Of a stretch of DNA of 32,109 bases, positions 27,800 through 32,109 are shown piece after piece. The stretch is from Paracoccaceae bacterium (GTDB taxonomy: Bacteria; Pseudomonadota; Alphaproteobacteria; Rhodobacterales; Rhodobacteraceae). The stretch is from contig SLBI01000178.1 in the NCBI GenBank assembly GCA_007126375.1, positions 1-32,109 of the forward strand, read 5' to 3'. The translations under genes and the position numbers were made by a program. The notes under the pieces were generated by a model. That model worked only from the letters and a program-made list of their open reading frames with translations. It ran no database searches and was not told the DNA's origin. The stretch's first letter is position 1, and the number at the start of each line of letters is the position of its first letter.

Positions 27800-28978
27800 A
27801 TGACGCCCGCGGCGCGGCTCGCGGCCGCAATCGCGGTGCTCGACACAATCTCCACCGGAAAACGGGCGGAGGGGGCGCTTTCCGCCTGGGCCCGCGCTGC
27901 ACGCTATGCCGGATCGGGGGATCGCGCCGCGGTGCGCGATCATGTCTTCGGTGCGCTGCGCCGGCGCCGGTCACTTTCGGCGCTTGGCGGGGCGGCGACC
28001 GGCCGGGGGCTGATGCTGGGCGCGTTGCGGGCGGCGGGCACGGACCCGGCGGTGCTGTTCACCGGCGACCGCCATGCCCCCGCCCCGCTGGCGCCGGCCG
28101 AGGCCGCGCATTTCGCCTGTCCCGTGTCGATGACCGAGGCCCAGGCGCTGGATTGCCCCGACTGGCTGGAACCGGCCCTTCGCGCGAGCCTCGGCGAGCA
28201 GTTCGCCGGGGTCATGCGGGCACTGCAAGGTCGGGCGCCGGTTTTCCTGCGGGCCAACCGCGCGCGCGTTGGGCCCGAGGCGGCACTCGCAGCGTTGGCA
28301 GCCGAGGGGATCGCTGCGCGGATCCATCCGCTGGCCCCGACAGCGCTGGAAGTTGCCGGACCGGTGCGCGGGCTGGCGGCGACGCAGGCGTGGCAGTGCG
28401 GTCTGGTCGAGTTGCAGGACGCCGCCTCGCAGGCGGTCTGTGACGCGCTTCCGCTGGCGCGCGGGGCCCGTGTGCTCGACTATTGTGCCGGCGGTGGCGG
28501 CAAGGCGCTGGCTCTCGCGGCGCGGCTCGCGGCGCTGGGGGGCGGCACGGTCTTCGCCCATGATGCCGCGCCGCGACGGATGGCCGATCTGCCTGCCCGC
28601 GCCGCCCGCGCCGGCACGCCGGTGCCGCAGCTTGCCGATGCCGCCGCCGCCGCACCCTTCGATCTTGTGTTGCTCGACGTGCCCTGTTCGGGCAGCGGCA
28701 GCTGGCGCCGTGACCCGGAGGGAAAATGGCGGCTCACGCCCGAACGGCTCGCCGGACTGCGCCATACCCAGTCGGCGATCCTCGATGTCGCCGCCCCCCT
28801 GGTGGCTGCCGAGGGCACGCTTGCCTATGCCACCTGTTCCCTGCTGCGCGAAGAGAACGCGGCGCAGGTCTCTGCCTTCCTCGACCGGGAACCGGGCTGG
28901 CGGCAGGTAGCGGAGCGGCGCTGGACTCCGTGCGACGGCGCCGACGGCTTCTTTCTCGCACTCTTGACGCGTGCATGA
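27800..28978 (+). CDS. RsmB/NOP family class I SAM-dependent RNA (cytosine-5) methyltransferase
   Basis: GARVLDYCAGGGGKALALAA, FDLVLLDVPCSGSGSWRRDPEGKWRLTPERL, LAYATCSLLREENAAQV. Confidence 0.92.
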   Translation: MTPAARLAAAIAVLDTISTGKRAEGALSAWARAARYAGSGDRAAVRDHVFGALRRRRSLSALGGAATGRGLMLGALRAAGTDPAVLFTGDRHAPAPLAPAEAAHFACPVSMTEAQALDCPDWLEPALRASLGEQFAGVMRALQGRAPVFLRANRARVGPEAALAALAAEGIAARIHPLAPTALEVAGPVRGLAATQAWQCGLVELQDAASQAVCDALPLARGARVLDYCAGGGGKALALAARLAALGGGTVFAHDAAPRRMADLPARAARAGTPVPQLADAAAAAPFDLVLLDVPCSGSGSWRRDPEGKWRLTPERLAGLRHTQSAILDVAAPLVAAEGTLAYATCSLLREENAAQVSAFLDREPGWRQVAERRWTPCDGADGFFLALLTRA

Positions 28979-29030
28979 GGTAACGTCTTGATCAACTCAG
29001 GTGCGAATGGTCGGCGAAAACCAGGTGGCG

Positions 29031-29045
29031 TTAAGCGCCGTTTAA
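29031..29045. promoter_or_regulatory. Putative CtrA binding site upstream of cckA
   Basis: TTAA-GCGCCGT-TTAA: exact TTAA-N7-TTAA. Confidence 0.7.
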
Positions 29046-29060
29046 GCTTTTTGCCGCGCT

Positions 29061-31496
29061 ATGGCGGCAGGGTATCTGCTCCGGGGGGATGGCGTGTTGC
29101 AAACGGCGTCAACACCGCAATCGCTGGGTCGCACGGCGCTGTCGCTGTCGCCGGCGGTGTGGTTGCTGCTTGTCGGGGCGCTGGTTGCGGCCGGCGCGGC
29201 GGTGCTGCTGGCCGACGGGACCTTGCGCCTCGCGCTTGGCTCGGCTGCGGCCACGCTGGCCTGCCTGTCGGTGCTGGTGCCGGCGTTGGCGCGGCGCGAA
29301 CGCCGGGCGCAGGCCGGTGCGCAAGGCCGCATCGCCGATTTCATCGCCCATGACGCGAGCCCGAGCTTCACCACCGATGCAGAGGGTCGCATCGGCTATC
29401 AGAACGCCGTGGCCGAGGATCGCTTCGGCGACTGCGGGGGGCAGACGCTGTCGCGCGCGCTCGGCGATCTCTTCGCCAATCCCGCGGCCGTTCTCTACCG
29501 TCTGCAGACGCGGGCGATGTCGGTGGGGGCGGCCCGAGAGGATGTGGTGACACGTCGCGGCCACGTCCGGCTGTCGGTGCATCGCGTCGGGGATGGGAGC
29601 TTCCTCTGGCGACTTGAAGAGATGGTGGATCGCTCTGCCGGTGGCCGCGGTGCCGAGACGCTCAGCCTTCCGATGCTGACCGTCAGCAAGTCGGGCACGA
29701 TCCTGTTCATGAACGAGGCGATGCGGCGAATCGTCGGCGGCCGGGTGCGCGCACTCGACCGGATCTTTCCGTATCTGCCATTGCGTTCGGGCGAGGAGAC
29801 CGAGGTATCCGCAGCCGACGGTCAGATCCGCTGCATTGTCGCCGAACTGGAGGGTGCCAGTGGTCGGCGCGAGATCTATCTCCTGCCTGCGGCCGAGGAC
29901 CCGGCACGCCCCGCCGCCGCCCGGCCGGATTTCGAGGATCTGCCGCTCGCGCTGGCACGGATCAGCGCGGACGGCCGGATCGAGCAGGCCAACCGGATCG
30001 CGCGCGAACTTCTGGGGCTGCCGCCGCGCGGCGAGGGTGGGCAGACGGTGACCTTCGCCGAGCTTCTCGAGGGTCCGGGCCGACCGGTCAACGACTGGCT
30101 CGCCGATGCCATGTCGGGCCCGGCCGAGAACCGTCCCCAGGTCTTGCGCGTTCGCCGTCGCGACGAGGGCAGTTTTCTCCAGGTCACCCTGCGTCGGGTC
30201 GCCGAGGCCGGCCGGCCCGGCCTTGTCGCGGTGTTCAACGATGCGACCGAGCTGAAGTCGCTCGAGGCGCAGATCGTGCAAAGTCAGAAGATGCAGGCCA
30301 TCGGTCAGCTCGCCGGCGGTGTGGCGCATGATTTCAACAATCTGCTGACTGCGATCTCGGGTCATTGCGACCTGATGCTGCTGCGGCACGACCGAGGTGA
30401 TCCCGATTATGCCGACCTCGTTCAGATACATCAGAACGCCAATCGCGCCGCCAGTCTCGTGCGCCAGTTGCTCGCCTTCTCGCGCAAGCAGACGCTGAAG
30501 CCGGAGGTTTTCGACCTGCGCGACACGTTGGGCGAGCTGGCGCATCTGCTGGGTCGGCTGGTGGGCGAGAAGATCGCGCTCGAGGTGGACCACGACCCCG
30601 AACTGGGCGCGGTTCGCGCCGACCGCCGCCAGATCGAGCAGGTGATCATGAACCTCGTGGTGAATGCCCGCGACGCCATGCCGGCGGGCGGCACCATCCG
30701 CATTGAGACGGAAAACCGCAGTTTGCGGGAGGAACTCAGGCGCGATCGCGCCACCGTGCCGCCGGGCGATTACGTCATCGTGCGCGTCCGAGACGAGGGT
30801 GTGGGCATCCCGCCCGACAAGCGGGAAAAGATCTTCGAACCATTCTTCACCACCAAGCGCGCCGGCGAAGGCACCGGCCTCGGTCTTTCCACCGCCTACG
30901 GAATCGTCAAGCAGACCGGTGGATTCATCTTCGTCGACAGTACGCCCGGAGGAGGTTCGACCTTCGCCGTTTATCTGCCGATCTGCGACTGCGTCCCGGA
31001 AGCCGAAGCCGTCGGGCAGCACACCGTCACGGCGCTGCATGCCGCGTCGGCGGCGGATGGGCTCGACATCGCCGCCGAGGCCGTGGCGGTAGATCATGCT
31101 GCAGATCGCGCAGCCGACGGGACAGCTGCGGGGGAGCGGGTGATCCTGCTGGTCGAGGACGAGGCGCCGGTGCGGGCCTTCGCCTCGCGAGCGCTGCGGA
31201 TGCGGGGCTACAGGGTGATCGAGGCCGAGACCGCCGAGGATGCACTGCAGACCCTGGAGGATCCTGCGCTCAAGGTCGATCTTTTCCTGACCGATGTGGT
31301 CATGCCGGGTATGGATGGCCCAAGCTGGGTGCGCGAGGCGCTCAAACGCAGGCCGGACGCCAAGGTCGTCTTCGTCTCGGGATATGCCGAGGAGGCGCTC
31401 GCAACCGGGCAGACGGCCATCCCGAATTCGGTTTTCCTGCCCAAGCCCTTCTCCCTCTCGGAACTCACCGCCACGGTGCATCGGCAGATCCACTGA
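29061..31496 (+). CDS. cckA: Hybrid sensor histidine kinase/response regulator, CckA-type cell-cycle kinase
   Basis: N-terminal TM pair, PAS-like regions, [33 protein letters not shown] (H-box), [36 protein letters not shown]-terminal receiver [15 protein letters not shown]...[13 protein letters not shown]. An alternative in-frame GTG start at 29094 has a better Shine-Dalgarno. Confidence 0.93.
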   Translation: MAAGYLLRGDGVLQTASTPQSLGRTALSLSPAVWLLLVGALVAAGAAVLLADGTLRLALGSAAATLACLSVLVPALARRERRAQAGAQGRIADFIAHDASPSFTTDAEGRIGYQNAVAEDRFGDCGGQTLSRALGDLFANPAAVLYRLQTRAMSVGAAREDVVTRRGHVRLSVHRVGDGSFLWRLEEMVDRSAGGRGAETLSLPMLTVSKSGTILFMNEAMRRIVGGRVRALDRIFPYLPLRSGEETEVSAADGQIRCIVAELEGASGRREIYLLPAAEDPARPAAARPDFEDLPLALARISADGRIEQANRIARELLGLPPRGEGGQTVTFAELLEGPGRPVNDWLADAMSGPAENRPQVLRVRRRDEGSFLQVTLRRVAEAGRPGLVAVFNDATELKSLEAQIVQSQKMQAIGQLAGGVAHDFNNLLTAISGHCDLMLLRHDRGDPDYADLVQIHQNANRAASLVRQLLAFSRKQTLKPEVFDLRDTLGELAHLLGRLVGEKIALEVDHDPELGAVRADRRQIEQVIMNLVVNARDAMPAGGTIRIETENRSLREELRRDRATVPPGDYVIVRVRDEGVGIPPDKREKIFEPFFTTKRAGEGTGLGLSTAYGIVKQTGGFIFVDSTPGGGSTFAVYLPICDCVPEAEAVGQHTVTALHAASAADGLDIAAEAVAVDHAADRAADGTAAGERVILLVEDEAPVRAFASRALRMRGYRVIEAETAEDALQTLEDPALKVDLFLTDVVMPGMDGPSWVREALKRRPDAKVVFVSGYAEEALATGQTAIPNSVFLPKPFSLSELTATVHRQIH

Positions 31497-31568
31497 TGCC
31501 GGCGGCCGCCGCTGCGGACGCTCCATCCGGCTCTGGTCTGTGTCCGCGCTGCAGCGCAGCGCTGGCAA

Positions 31569-31983
31569 GGGGTGATCCTGCCCCGGAGAAGTGGACGGCG
31601 TCGGGCCGCCACGGTCCCCATGTCGGCCGGTGAACGGTAGCCTGTCCCGGAACGCAGGCGGCGTGACCTGTAGAAGCCCTCGATGCAGGCGAACAGGTCA
31701 GGGCGGGCCTCGCCGCTGGTGGCGTGGACACGCTGGTGGATGCGCCCGATCTTGACCGTATGGAATAGGCTCTTCATCGGCGCATTGCCGAGACAGTTCG
31801 ACATCGGGCTCATCGACGGCGTGATAGCTGCGGGGGCAAGGGCTGTCCCGTGGTCGTCGGCGGCGTATCGACCCCCGCGGTCGCTTTGGTGGATGAGAGC
31901 GGGCCCGGTCGTTGGCGTTCGACGGCCATCACCGTAGCCTCGAACGCGATGTCAGCCTGTGGTGTTTCGCGGATTGCCCAGCC
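31569..31983 (-). mobile_element. Degenerate IS3-family element fragment (OrfB/transposase C-terminus)
   Basis: Minus-strand GWAIRETPQADIAFEATVMAVERQRPGP / (frameshift) / ALIHQSDRGGRYAADDHGTALAPAAITPSMSPMSNCLGNAPMKSLFHTVKIGRIHQRVHATSGEARPDLFACIEGFYRSRRLRSGTGYRSPADMG; possible terminal repeat TGATCCTGCCCCGGAGAAGTGGAC at 31569-31592. Confidence 0.8.
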
Positions 31984-32109
31984 ACCATGTTGGTTCCTGC
32001 TGAACGACGCGCTCGGGCAATGACGAGGCTGCCGTTGCGAGTTTCGGGAGGGAGGCGAGGGCGGCGAGGATGGCCGCCGGCAGCAGGGACAAGAGGGCCC
32101 TGAGGCGGG

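Noticed and set aside
29109-31568. 819-aa minus-strand ORF
   Set aside because: Antisense shadow of cckA; no domain signature.
1-32109. CRISPR arrays, tRNA/rRNA genes, prophage, toxin-antitoxin or defence islands
   Set aside because: No spaced direct repeats, no tRNA/rRNA sequence and no recognisable defence or phage proteins seen; the window is essentially core genome.

Overview
High-GC alphaproteobacterial chromosome segment, most like Rhodobacteraceae/Paracoccaceae judging from the protein families and gene order. Nearly all of it is core or house-keeping: an aldehyde dehydrogenase; a membrane-fused alpha/beta hydrolase; a NicO-type Ni/Co transporter with a DUF1007 protein; a SAM methyltransferase; PPK2; a GMC oxidoreductase with a small exported partner; purL; two small membrane proteins; a LysR regulator divergent from a fused indolepyruvate ferredoxin oxidoreductase; an acyltransferase; murI; argC; ccmE/ccmF/ccmH; an enoyl-CoA hydratase; ndk; an ABC-F ATPase; a decayed MarC gene; a retropepsin-like protease; an Rrf2 regulator; an RsmB/NOP methyltransferase; and a CckA-type hybrid kinase. 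The right end holds a decayed IS3-family transposase fragment. I found no CRISPR array, rRNA, tRNA, prophage or obvious defence system. The most interesting signals are non-coding: (1) a perfect CtrA-type box (TTAA-N7-TTAA) just upstream of cckA; (2) a candidate minus-strand sRNA with a CCUCCC anti-Shine-Dalgarno stretch and a strong terminator near 11.7 kb; (3) an FNR/FnrL-type box in the Rrf2/RsmB divergent region; (4) a perfect dyad with T-N11-A geometry between lysR and the indolepyruvate oxidoreductase gene. Product calls rest on motif recognition by eye; no database search was run.
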